In this document: positions 53,586 to 60,367 of the stretch, piece by piece
How the letters are laid out: every line of letters begins with the position of its first letter
Position numbering within the stretch: the first letter of the stretch is position 1
DNA from: Stagnihabitans tardus
Lineage (GTDB): Bacteria > Pseudomonadota > Alphaproteobacteria > Rhodobacterales > Rhodobacteraceae
Assembly: GCF_009925085.1 (NCBI RefSeq)
Contig: NZ_JAABNR010000020.1
Location: 1-60,367, forward strand
Length of the DNA: 60,367 nt
Direction of reading: 5' to 3'
The notes under the pieces: generated by a model
Told to the model about the DNA's origin: nothing
The model's database searches: none
The model's input: only the letters and a program-made list of their open reading frames with translations
Position numbers and translations under genes: made by a program

Positions 53586-54431
53586 TCAGTCCCACTCCCA
53601 GCCTGCGATGTCGATCCAGCCCGGCGCATGCGGCCCGATGATGTCGCCGATCCAGGTCTTGCCGCCTGCGCCATTGGCATCGGCATCATAGAAGACCCGG
53701 TAGCCCGAGGTAATGACCGTCACCAGGAAGAAGTCCTGCGCATCCTGCGCCGTGGCGCCCAGATGCACCAAGTCGGACAGGGCATGGCCCGAGGCAAAAG
53801 CCTCGCCGAAGGTCACTTCCGCGAAATACAGGCCATCCGTGCCGGGCGTGTAATCGACGATCACATCGGCGCGGCCTCCATCGGCGTTGCGGTCGTCGAA
53901 GACGAAGGAATCCGCTCCCTTGCCGCCGATCAGCCGATCCGCGCCGTCGCCGCCCTGGACCGTGTCATTGCCCGCCCCGCCATTGACCGTGTCGTTGCCT
54001 CCCTGCCCCTTGATCAGGTCATTCCCGTTATATCCCAACAGGATATCGGCCTTGTTCGTCCCGGTGATCTGATCAGCCTCGCGGAAGATATAGGCGAAGG
54101 TCGTGTCGTTCACCCCGCCCTCCCTGACCAGGTCGAAGAGCTTGGCCGCCTGAAGATGCAGCCCCGCGACGCTCAGCGCCGGGCCCACCGTGCTGGCCGT
54201 GACCTCCAGCGTCGTCAGCCGACCGGAGAGCACATCGGTGATGTCGCCCAGGCCCGTGCGGGCATAGCTGATGCCCTGGCCGCCGAAGTCGTAGCCCATC
54301 GAAAGAGTCGGAAAGCTCACCGCGCCGACCAGGTTCTCGTTGGTGCAAAGGACGGAATCCCATTCGATCGGGGAGAGATCCCACTTCAACTCGCAGGTGC
54401 CGCCGGAACAGGTATAGGTCGCAATCGCCAT
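53586..54431 (-). CDS. RTX-type calcium-binding repeat protein
   Basis: 281 residues from the ATG at 54431, which has GGAG seven bases before it (an adjacent ATG at 54434 is closer). No Sec signal is visible. About five glycine/aspartate nonapeptides lie at residues ~124-177: LLGYNGNDL, IKGQGGNDT, VNGGAGNDT, VQGGDGADR, LIGGKGADS. Such repeats bind calcium after type I export, and the uncleaved C-terminal signal would be near the Trp-rich end DIAGWEWD. Cys pairs in the first 30 residues are unusual for the family. No type I secretion genes are nearby. Activity unknown. Confidence 0.8.
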   Translation of the reverse strand: MAIATYTCSGGTCELKWDLSPIEWDSVLCTNENLVGAVSFPTLSMGYDFGGQGISYARTGLGDITDVLSGRLTTLEVTASTVGPALSVAGLHLQAAKLFDLVREGGVNDTTFAYIFREADQITGTNKADILLGYNGNDLIKGQGGNDTVNGGAGNDTVQGGDGADRLIGGKGADSFVFDDRNADGGRADVIVDYTPGTDGLYFAEVTFGEAFASGHALSDLVHLGATAQDAQDFFLVTVITSGYRVFYDADANGAGGKTWIGDIIGPHAPGWIDIAGWEWD

Positions 54432-54528
54432 CATCGGTCTCCAAAGAAGCTGCCTGAAATGTCGCGCTGGTCTGGCATGAGGCTGCGCGCGAAGCCGATT
54501 CGCGTCAAGCTTGCGGGATCACGACAGC

Positions 54529-54558
54529 AAAACGCCCGCGGGCCGGTGCCAACGGGCG
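54529..54558 (-). terminator. Intrinsic terminator after parC
   Basis: Arms CGCCCG and CGGGCG around a 14-base loop, followed by UUUU on the minus strand, 12 bases after the parC stop. Confidence 0.6.
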
Positions 54559-54570
54559 CTTGGAAAGGGG

Positions 54571-56874
54571 TCAGGTGAACTTGTTGTCCCTCGGGAAGCC
54601 GCGCGGGGCCATGGCCCCGGTGGCGGCCCGGTTGCCCTCCCAGAGGCGGAGGTCGGTCTCGGTGCGGGTGCGGCCGGCGGGGTCCTTCCACGACAGGCCC
54701 TCAGATTTGGTGAAGGTGATGGCGTCCGACAACCCGCCGTCCTTGTATTTCTGCAACCGCACGCCCTTGCCCTTGGTCATCTCGGGCACCTGGATCAGCG
54801 GGAAGACCAGGACCTTGCGGTTCTCGCCCACCACGGCGACCGTATCGCCATGGGTGCGACGACACAGGGCCGTCTTGACGCCATCCCCCAGCGTCAGCAC
54901 CTGCTTGCCCGCCTTGGTCTGGGCCAGGACCTCTTCGGAGGCCACGACGAAGCCATCGCCCGCCGTCGAGGCCACCAAGAGCTTCTCCCCCGCCCGCCAG
55001 ATCATCAGGTCGACGATGGCGGTATCGTTGGGCAGATCGACCATCAGCCGCACGGGCTCGCCCATGCCACGGCCCCCGGGCAGGTTCGCGCCGATCAGCG
55101 TGTAAAACCGGCCATTGGCGGCCACGAGCAGGATCTTGTCGGTCGTCTCGGCATGGAAGGCAAAGCGCGGGCCATCGCCGTCCTTGAACTTTTGCTCGAC
55201 GGAAAGGTCCACATGGCCCTTCATCGCCCGGATCCAGCCCATCTGGGAGCAGATCACGGTGATGGGCTCGCGCTCGATCATCGATTCGGCGCTGATTTCC
55301 ACCGCCTCGCCCGCCTCGGCAAAGGCGGTGCGGCGGCGGCCAAGCTCGGTATGCTTGCCGTAAAGCTTGCGCACCGTGTCCAGCTCTTCGCCGATCCGCG
55401 CCCATTGCGCCGCAGGGTCCGCCAGCAAGGCCGCCAGCCCCGCGCGTTCCGCCACCAAGGCATCGCGTTCGGCCACAAGCTCCAGCTCTTCCAGCCGCCG
55501 GAGGCTCCGCAGGCGCATGTTGAGGATGGCTTCGGCCTGGACTTCCGACAGCTCGCCCTTCTGCTCGGGCGGGCTCTTGTAATCCTTCTCATCCGTCGCC
55601 CGCTTGTGCTTTTTCCCCCAGCGTTCGGCCATCAGGGCGCGCTTGGGGTCTTCGTCATAGCGGATGATGTCGATGACGCGGTCGAGGTTCAGGAAGGTGA
55701 TCAGGAAGCCTTCGAGGATTTCCAGCCGCGCATCGATCTTGTCCATGCGGTGCTGAGAGCGCCGCTGAAGCACCTCGCGGCGGTGATCGATGAAGGCGCG
55801 GAGCACCTCTTTCAGCGAGCAGACCTTGGGCACCTTGCCATCGATCAGGACGTTCATGTTGAGGCTGAACCGGCTTTCCAGCTCGGAGTTCCGGAAGAGC
55901 GCCCCCATCAGCTGATCGGCATCCACGGTGCGCGACCGGGGCTCCAGCACGATGCGGATGTCATCGGCCGATTCGTCGCGGACATCGGCCAGCAGGGGAA
56001 CCTTCTTGAGGTTGATCAGCTCGGCCAGCCGCTCGATGAGCTTCGATTTCGCGACCTGGAAGGGGATTTCGGTGACGACGATCTGCCAGCCGCCGCGCCC
56101 GAGGTCTTCGATCTGCCACTTGGCGCGGGTGCGGAAGGCCCCGCGCCCGGTCCGGTAAGCCTCGCGGATCGAGGCCGGGTCTTCGACGATCACCCCGCCG
56201 GTGGGGAAATCGGGGCCGGGGATCAGGGCGGTCAGGGCATCGTCCGCGATATCCGGATCGGCGATCAATGCCTGGGCGCCCTGGATCAGCTCGTCCAGGT
56301 TATGGGGCGGGATATTGGTGGCCATGCCCACGGCAATCCCGCTGGAGCCATTGGCCAGGAGGTTCGGGAAGGCCGCAGGCAGCACGACCGGCTCTTCCAG
56401 GCGCCCGTCGTAATTCGGGCGGAAATCGACGGAGGTCTCGTCGATGCCCTCCAAGAGCGCCTCGGTCAGGGCCGTGATCCGTGCCTCGGTATAACGCGAG
56501 GCGGCCGGGTTGTCCCCGTCGATATTGCCGAAGTTGCCCTGCCCGTCGACCAGCGGGTAGCGCATGTTGAAGGGCTGCGCCAGGCGCGCCATGGCGTCAT
56601 AGATCGCCGCATCGCCATGGGGGTGGAAATCCCCCATCGTGTCGCCGCTGATCTTGGCCGATTTCAGGAAGCCGCCCGTCGGAGACAGCCTCAGCCGCCG
56701 CATGGCCCAAAGGATGCGCCGATGGACCGGCTTCAACCCGTCCCGCGCATCGGGCAGGGCCCGGTGCATGATCGTGGACAGGGCATAGGTCAGATAGCGC
56801 TCCCCGATGGCCCGCGAGAGGGGCTCGGTGGTCAGGACGGGCTCTGCGGCGGGGATATCGTCTTCGTCAGCCAT
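54571..56874 (-). CDS. parC: DNA topoisomerase IV subunit A
   Basis: A 767-residue subunit that breaks and rejoins DNA to decatenate chromosomes. RDGLKPVHRRILWAM starts the winged helix, and the catalytic Tyr128 lies in SRYTEARIT. The quinolone-binding stretch is HPHGDAAIYDAM, with Ala89 where E. coli ParC has Ser80 and Asp93 where it has Glu84. C-terminal beta-pinwheel blades follow (GRGMGEPVRLMVDL and others). GyrA is less likely, because the GyrA box QRRGGKG is not seen. ParE is outside the window. Confidence 0.92.
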   Translation of the reverse strand: MADEDDIPAAEPVLTTEPLSRAIGERYLTYALSTIMHRALPDARDGLKPVHRRILWAMRRLRLSPTGGFLKSAKISGDTMGDFHPHGDAAIYDAMARLAQPFNMRYPLVDGQGNFGNIDGDNPAASRYTEARITALTEALLEGIDETSVDFRPNYDGRLEEPVVLPAAFPNLLANGSSGIAVGMATNIPPHNLDELIQGAQALIADPDIADDALTALIPGPDFPTGGVIVEDPASIREAYRTGRGAFRTRAKWQIEDLGRGGWQIVVTEIPFQVAKSKLIERLAELINLKKVPLLADVRDESADDIRIVLEPRSRTVDADQLMGALFRNSELESRFSLNMNVLIDGKVPKVCSLKEVLRAFIDHRREVLQRRSQHRMDKIDARLEILEGFLITFLNLDRVIDIIRYDEDPKRALMAERWGKKHKRATDEKDYKSPPEQKGELSEVQAEAILNMRLRSLRRLEELELVAERDALVAERAGLAALLADPAAQWARIGEELDTVRKLYGKHTELGRRRTAFAEAGEAVEISAESMIEREPITVICSQMGWIRAMKGHVDLSVEQKFKDGDGPRFAFHAETTDKILLVAANGRFYTLIGANLPGGRGMGEPVRLMVDLPNDTAIVDLMIWRAGEKLLVASTAGDGFVVASEEVLAQTKAGKQVLTLGDGVKTALCRRTHGDTVAVVGENRKVLVFPLIQVPEMTKGKGVRLQKYKDGGLSDAITFTKSEGLSWKDPAGRTRTETDLRLWEGNRAATGAMAPRGFPRDNKFT

Positions 56875-56939
56875 GGGGCTTTAGTAGTGGCTGGCGGGGC
56901 ATGGGTCCAGAGGATATCACGGCCGAAAAGGAGCTCTCC

Positions 56940-57743
56940 ATGCGCACGATCCTGATCACCGGCTGTTCTTCGGGCATCGGTTACGATGCCGCCCATGCGA
57001 TGAAGGCGCGGGGCTGGCGGGTGCTGGCCACTTGCCGCGCCGAGGCGGATTGCGAAAGGCTGCGGGGCGAGGGGCTGGAGAGCTTCCGGCTGGACTATAC
57101 CGACGAGGAGTCGATTGCCTCCGCCGTGGCGGGCCTCGACCGTCTGGATGCGCTCTTCAACAACGGCGCCTATGCCTGTCCGGGCCTGTCGGAGGATCTG
57201 CCGAGGGGCGCCCTGCGGGAGATCTTCGAGACGAATCTCTTCGGCTATCACGACCTGACCCGCCGCGTGATCCCGCTGATGCGGAAACAGGGGTTTGGGC
57301 GGATCGTCCAATGTTCCTCGGTGCTTGGCATCGTGGGGGCGGAGTGGCGCGGGGCCTATGTGGCGACCAAATTCGCGCTGGAGGGCCTGACCGATGTGAT
57401 GCGGCTGGAGATGCGGGGGACGGGGATCGACCTGATCCTGATCGAGCCGGGGCCGATCGGCACCAAGATCCGCCAGAACTCGATCCCGCATTTCGAGAAG
57501 TGGATCGACTGGAAGAACGCCGCTCGCTCTGCCGATTACGCAAAGCTTCTGGGCCGGCTTTACGGCGAGAAAACCGGCCCCGACCGTTTCGAGCTGCCGC
57601 CCTCGGCGGTGACCAAGGCGCTGATCCATGCGGTCGAGGCCAAGCGGCCGAAGGCGCGCTATTACGTCACGATCCCCACCCATATCGCGGGGCTTGCCCG
57701 CAGGCTTCTGCCCACGCGGCTCCTCGATCGGCTGGTCGGGTGA
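56940..57743 (+). CDS. Short-chain dehydrogenase/reductase
   Basis: 267 residues, plus strand, from the ATG at 56940 with AAGGAG seven bases before it. The cofactor motif is TGCSSGIG at 7-14, NNGAYACPG stands for the NNAG motif (76-), and the catalytic set is Ser126/127, Tyr140 and Lys144 in YVATK. TCRAE after beta-strand 2 favours NADP(H). Substrate unknown; the sequence style is that of 'SDR family NAD(P)-dependent oxidoreductase' acting on lipids or retinol-like substrates. It diverges from parC by 65 bases. Confidence 0.85.
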   Translation: MRTILITGCSSGIGYDAAHAMKARGWRVLATCRAEADCERLRGEGLESFRLDYTDEESIASAVAGLDRLDALFNNGAYACPGLSEDLPRGALREIFETNLFGYHDLTRRVIPLMRKQGFGRIVQCSSVLGIVGAEWRGAYVATKFALEGLTDVMRLEMRGTGIDLILIEPGPIGTKIRQNSIPHFEKWIDWKNAARSADYAKLLGRLYGEKTGPDRFELPPSAVTKALIHAVEAKRPKARYYVTIPTHIAGLARRLLPTRLLDRLVG

Positions 57744-57744
57744 G

Positions 57745-57764
57745 GCTCCCGCCTGCGCGGGAGC
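57745..57764. terminator. Hairpin between convergent SDR and glutamine synthetase-like genes
   Basis: Perfect arms GCTCCCGC and GCGGGAGC with loop CTGC, directly after the plus-strand stop. No U-run on either side. Confidence 0.45.
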
Positions 57765-57811
57765 AGCCTGGCGCGGGGGACAAAATCAGCCTGCCCAAAG
57801 CCTGGGCGCGG

Positions 57812-59140
57812 TCAGACGGTAAAGCCGTAGAGGCTCCATTCCACATCGGTGACCTCGACGGCCAGGCGGTCATGTTCCGCCCGCTTGATCGCCGAGAAGC
57901 CCGCGTGGAAGTCGGGGCCAAGGATGCGCTTCATCGTTTCGGAGGTCTCGAAGAGACGGATCGCCTCGGCCCAATTGGCGGGCAAGGGGCGGTCATCGGC
58001 GGCGCCCGAGGGGCCGGGCGGCGTTGCGGCCTCGATCCCGTCGAGCGCGGTGCCCAGGGTCACGGCGGCCACCAGGTAGGGGTTGGCATCCACCCCCGCC
58101 ACCCGGTGTTCAAAGTGGCGGGTCTTGGCCGACCCCGCCGGGATGCGGAGCGCCACGTTGCGGTCCTCCTCGCCCCAGGTGTTCGAGGCGGGGGAATAGA
58201 CCGTCGAGGCAAAGCGCCGCCAGGAGTTGAGGAAGGGCGCCAGGACCAGCATCGTCTCGGCCATATGCGCCCGGATGCCGCCGATGGCGTGAAGCATGAG
58301 GTCGCCGCTGGAGAAGAGGTTCTGCCCGCCCTGGGTCAAGGACAGGTGCAGGTGCATCCCCGAACCCGACCGCTGGCCAAAGGGCTTGGCCATGAAACAG
58401 GCCTCCATGCCAAAGCGCCGCGCCGTCGCCCGCAGAAGCCTTTTGGCCAGGATGATGTCATCGGCCGCCCGCGCAAGGTCGCGGTAGCGGAGAGTCAGCT
58501 CGTACTGGCCAGCGGCATATTCGGAAATCAGGCTCTCCATCGGCAGGCCGAGCGCCTTGCCGCCCGCATAGACCGCGTCGAAGAAGGGCGACATCTCGTC
58601 CAGCTCATCGACCGACATGGTGTTGGTCGCATGACTTTGCCGCCCGGTCAGCGGATACCGCGCGGGCTGGACGCGGCCTTGGGCGTCACGCTCGCGGTCG
58701 ACGAGGTAGAACTCCAGCTCCATCGCGCCCATGGGGGTGAAGCCCAAAGCCTCGGCGCGCGCGATCTGCGCCATCAGCACGTTGCGGGGGTCAGCGGGCT
58801 GGGGGTGATCGGTGAACATCGAGACCAGAACCACCCCCCGCCCCGTCGCCGGGATCAGGCCCAGGGTCCCGGGTATCGGCCAGCACCGGCTGTCGCCCCC
58901 GCCGTCGTTCTGCGTGGCCAAGGCGCCGTCCACGTCATCGCCCGTGATATCCTGGGCGAAAAGGCTGGCAGGCATGCCCCGGCCCGAGGTGTAAAGGCTC
59001 TCCAGCTCATGCCGCCTTATGATCTTGCCGCGCCCGATGCCATGGGCATCGGTCAGGACGATATCGACCGCCTCGACCTGGGGATGACGGGTCAGGAAGT
59101 CCTGCGCCTCGGAAAGCTGCGAGAGGGTCGGAGAGGTCAT
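57812..59140 (-). CDS. Glutamine synthetase family protein (gamma-glutamyl-amine ligase type)
   Basis: 442 residues of the class that joins glutamate to ammonia or an amine using ATP. MELEFYLVDRE holds metal ligands, SEYAAGQYELTLRYRD and GSGMHLHLSL are catalytic-domain marks, and SPASNTWGEEDRNVALRIP is the substrate-loop region. It lacks the Tyr-adenylylation and the fixed N-terminal loop of GlnA, so a gamma-glutamylpolyamine synthetase (PuuA/GlnT-like) is more probable than glutamine synthesis. No other putrescine-pathway gene is next to it, so substrate remains open. Confidence 0.8.
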   Translation of the reverse strand: MTSPTLSQLSEAQDFLTRHPQVEAVDIVLTDAHGIGRGKIIRRHELESLYTSGRGMPASLFAQDITGDDVDGALATQNDGGGDSRCWPIPGTLGLIPATGRGVVLVSMFTDHPQPADPRNVLMAQIARAEALGFTPMGAMELEFYLVDRERDAQGRVQPARYPLTGRQSHATNTMSVDELDEMSPFFDAVYAGGKALGLPMESLISEYAAGQYELTLRYRDLARAADDIILAKRLLRATARRFGMEACFMAKPFGQRSGSGMHLHLSLTQGGQNLFSSGDLMLHAIGGIRAHMAETMLVLAPFLNSWRRFASTVYSPASNTWGEEDRNVALRIPAGSAKTRHFEHRVAGVDANPYLVAAVTLGTALDGIEAATPPGPSGAADDRPLPANWAEAIRLFETSETMKRILGPDFHAGFSAIKRAEHDRLAVEVTDVEWSLYGFTV

Positions 59141-59198
59141 GTCTATCCCCTGAAGATTTGATCAAATCCCATAGGGCCGCCACGCGCGGCAATCAAGC

Positions 59199-59223
59199 AA
59201 AAAGGGGCGCCCGAAAGCGCCCC
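59199..59223 (-). terminator. Intrinsic terminator after etfA
   Basis: Arms GGGGCGC and GCGCCCC with a six-base loop, followed by UUUUUG on the minus strand. It lies behind the REP-like repeat that follows the etfA stop. Confidence 0.8.
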
Positions 59224-59234
59224 AGTTTCAATCG

Positions 59235-59258
59235 ACGTAGGGTGGGTGAAACCCACCG
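59235..59258. repeat. 24-bp palindromic repeat, copy 2 (REP-like)
   Basis: Identical over 24 bases to 9089-9112, in the same orientation and likewise just beyond a minus-strand stop codon (etfA stop at 59260-59262). Confidence 0.75.
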
Positions 59259-59259
59259 C

Positions 59260-60186
59260 TTACAGCTTGCCCGACAACTCCGGCACAGCGGTAAACAGAT
59301 CCGCCACCAGGCCATAATCGGCGACCTGGAAGATCGGGGCCTCTTCGTCCTTGTTGATCGCGACGATGACCTTGGAGTCCTTCATCCCCGCGAGGTGCTG
59401 GATCGCCCCCGAGATGCCGCAAGCGACATAGAGGTTCGGCGCCACGACCTTGCCGGTCTGACCCACCTGCCAGTCGTTCGGCGCATAGCCCGAATCGACC
59501 GCCGCACGGGACGCCCCAACGGCGGCGCCCAGCTTGTCGGCGAGCGTCTCGATGATGGCGAAGGACTCTTTCGACCCCACGCCGCGCCCACCCGAGACGA
59601 CCACCTTGGCCGAGGTCAGCTCCGGACGGTCCGAGGCCGCGACGCGGTCCTCGACCCAGGCCGAAAGCCCCGCTTCACCCGGACCGGCCAGCTTTTCAAC
59701 CGGGGCCGAACCGCCCGCGCCAGCCGCAGCGAAAGCCGCCGTACGGATCGAGAAGACCTTCTTCGCGTCGCCCGACTTCACGGTCTGGATCGCGTTGCCG
59801 GCATAGATCGGACGCTCGAACGTGTCAGCGTCGATCACGGCGGTGACGTCGGACATGACCATCACGTCCAAGAGGGCCGCCACGCGGGGCAGGACGTTCT
59901 TGTTGAAGGCCGTCGCAGCACCCGTGATGTGGGAATACCCACCCGCCAAGGAGACCACCAGGGCAGCGGTCGATTCCGCCATGCCGTGGCAATAGGCGTG
60001 ATCCTCGGCGAAGATCACCTTCGACACGCCTTGCAGCGTCGCCGCCTCCGCCGCAGCCGCGTCACCGCCGAGGCCTGCGACCAGCACATGGACCTCGCCG
60101 AGGCCCGCGACAGCGGTCAGCGCCTTGCCGACCTGGTCGGTGGCGAGGTGGCCGTCATTCACGTCAGCAATCAGAAGAACGGCCAT
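59260..60186 (-). CDS. etfA: Electron transfer flavoprotein alpha subunit
   Basis: 308 residues from the ATG at 60186 ([20 protein letters not shown]). With EtfB it carries electrons from acyl-CoA and other dehydrogenases to ETF-ubiquinone oxidoreductase. The FAD-binding C-terminal part shows [41 protein letters not shown], then [29 protein letters not shown]. Its ATG overlaps the etfB TGA by one base (TGATG). Confidence 0.96.
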   Translation of the reverse strand: MAVLLIADVNDGHLATDQVGKALTAVAGLGEVHVLVAGLGGDAAAAEAATLQGVSKVIFAEDHAYCHGMAESTAALVVSLAGGYSHITGAATAFNKNVLPRVAALLDVMVMSDVTAVIDADTFERPIYAGNAIQTVKSGDAKKVFSIRTAAFAAAGAGGSAPVEKLAGPGEAGLSAWVEDRVAASDRPELTSAKVVVSGGRGVGSKESFAIIETLADKLGAAVGASRAAVDSGYAPNDWQVGQTGKVVAPNLYVACGISGAIQHLAGMKDSKVIVAINKDEEAPIFQVADYGLVADLFTAVPELSGKL

Positions 60187-60367
60187 CACAGGACCCCCGC
60201 TTCGTCTTTGAGTTTCGCGATCAGCTCATCGACCGAAGCAACCTTGACGCCCGCCTTGCGGCCCGCAGGCTCGACGGTCTTGATCACGGTCAGACGCGGC
60301 GAGACATCCACGCCGTAATCGGCCGGGGTCTTGGCGGCGAGCGGCTTGGCCTTGGCCTTCATGATAT
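60186..60367 (-). CDS. etfB: Electron transfer flavoprotein beta subunit, 3' part
   Basis: Only the last ~60 codons are present; the gene runs off the window end. The readable end, [20 protein letters not shown] and [20 protein letters not shown], then [16 protein letters not shown], is the usual EtfB C-terminus with its A.KP.......LG/YGVD pattern and the arm that wraps the alpha subunit. Stop TGA at 60186-60188. Confidence 0.9.
   Translation of the reverse strand, partial: IMKAKAKPLAAKTPADYGVDVSPRLTVIKTVEPAGRKAGVKVASVDELIAKLKDEAGVL

Overview
The window is a GC-rich alphaproteobacterial chromosome segment, most probably Rhodobacteraceae (genus not resolved). The indications are an AapJQMP amino-acid transporter, an ATP12-type F1 assembly chaperone, the order tuf / tRNA-Trp / secE / nusG, several GTG and TTG starts, and a C/G-rich intergenic repeat ending in CCCCCGGGATATTT that I recognise from Rhodobacter-type genomes. 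Nearly all genes are on the minus strand; four plus-strand genes sit as isolated inserts in or beside the ribosomal cluster, and a fifth (SDR) lies further on.

Layout by coordinate: 50-4756 aapJ-Q-M-P uptake operon; 4856-6942 atp12-rluC-crcB; 7076-8374 rarA; 8514-33177 the str, S10, spc and alpha ribosomal clusters with secY, adk, rpoA, fusA and a first tuf; 33196-35128 a LAB_N membrane protein, a GT2 glycosyltransferase and an EamA exporter; 35188-48136 the rpoBC cluster (rpoC, rpoB, rplL, rplJ, rplA, rplK, nusG, secE); 48231-52706 a plus-strand membrane protein, tRNA-Trp, a plus-strand exported protein and a second tuf; 52709-56874 a lipoprotein, an RTX-repeat protein and parC; 56940-60367 an SDR, a glutamine synthetase-like enzyme and etfA with the 3' end of etfB.

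The S10-spc-alpha cluster keeps the canonical gene order but is cut at three joints: rplW|rplB, rplP|rpmC and rpmD|rplO. At each joint the upstream ribosomal gene ends in a terminator hairpin, one to four accessory genes follow, and a promoter-like -35/-10 pair with a 17-base spacer restarts ribosomal transcription just after the last accessory stop codon. Similar 17-base-spaced pairs precede rpsM, secY, rpsJ, rpsL, rplJ, nusG, secE, tRNA-Trp and tuf2. The part I find most worth following is the rplB leader: tandem C(UUCG)G-capped stem-loops, the second followed by four U, then a GCAA-capped stem-loop.

No CRISPR array, insertion sequence, phage gene or rRNA gene was seen. No gene-free stretch exceeds about 300 bases. 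Promoters and hairpins were picked by eye and are candidates only.
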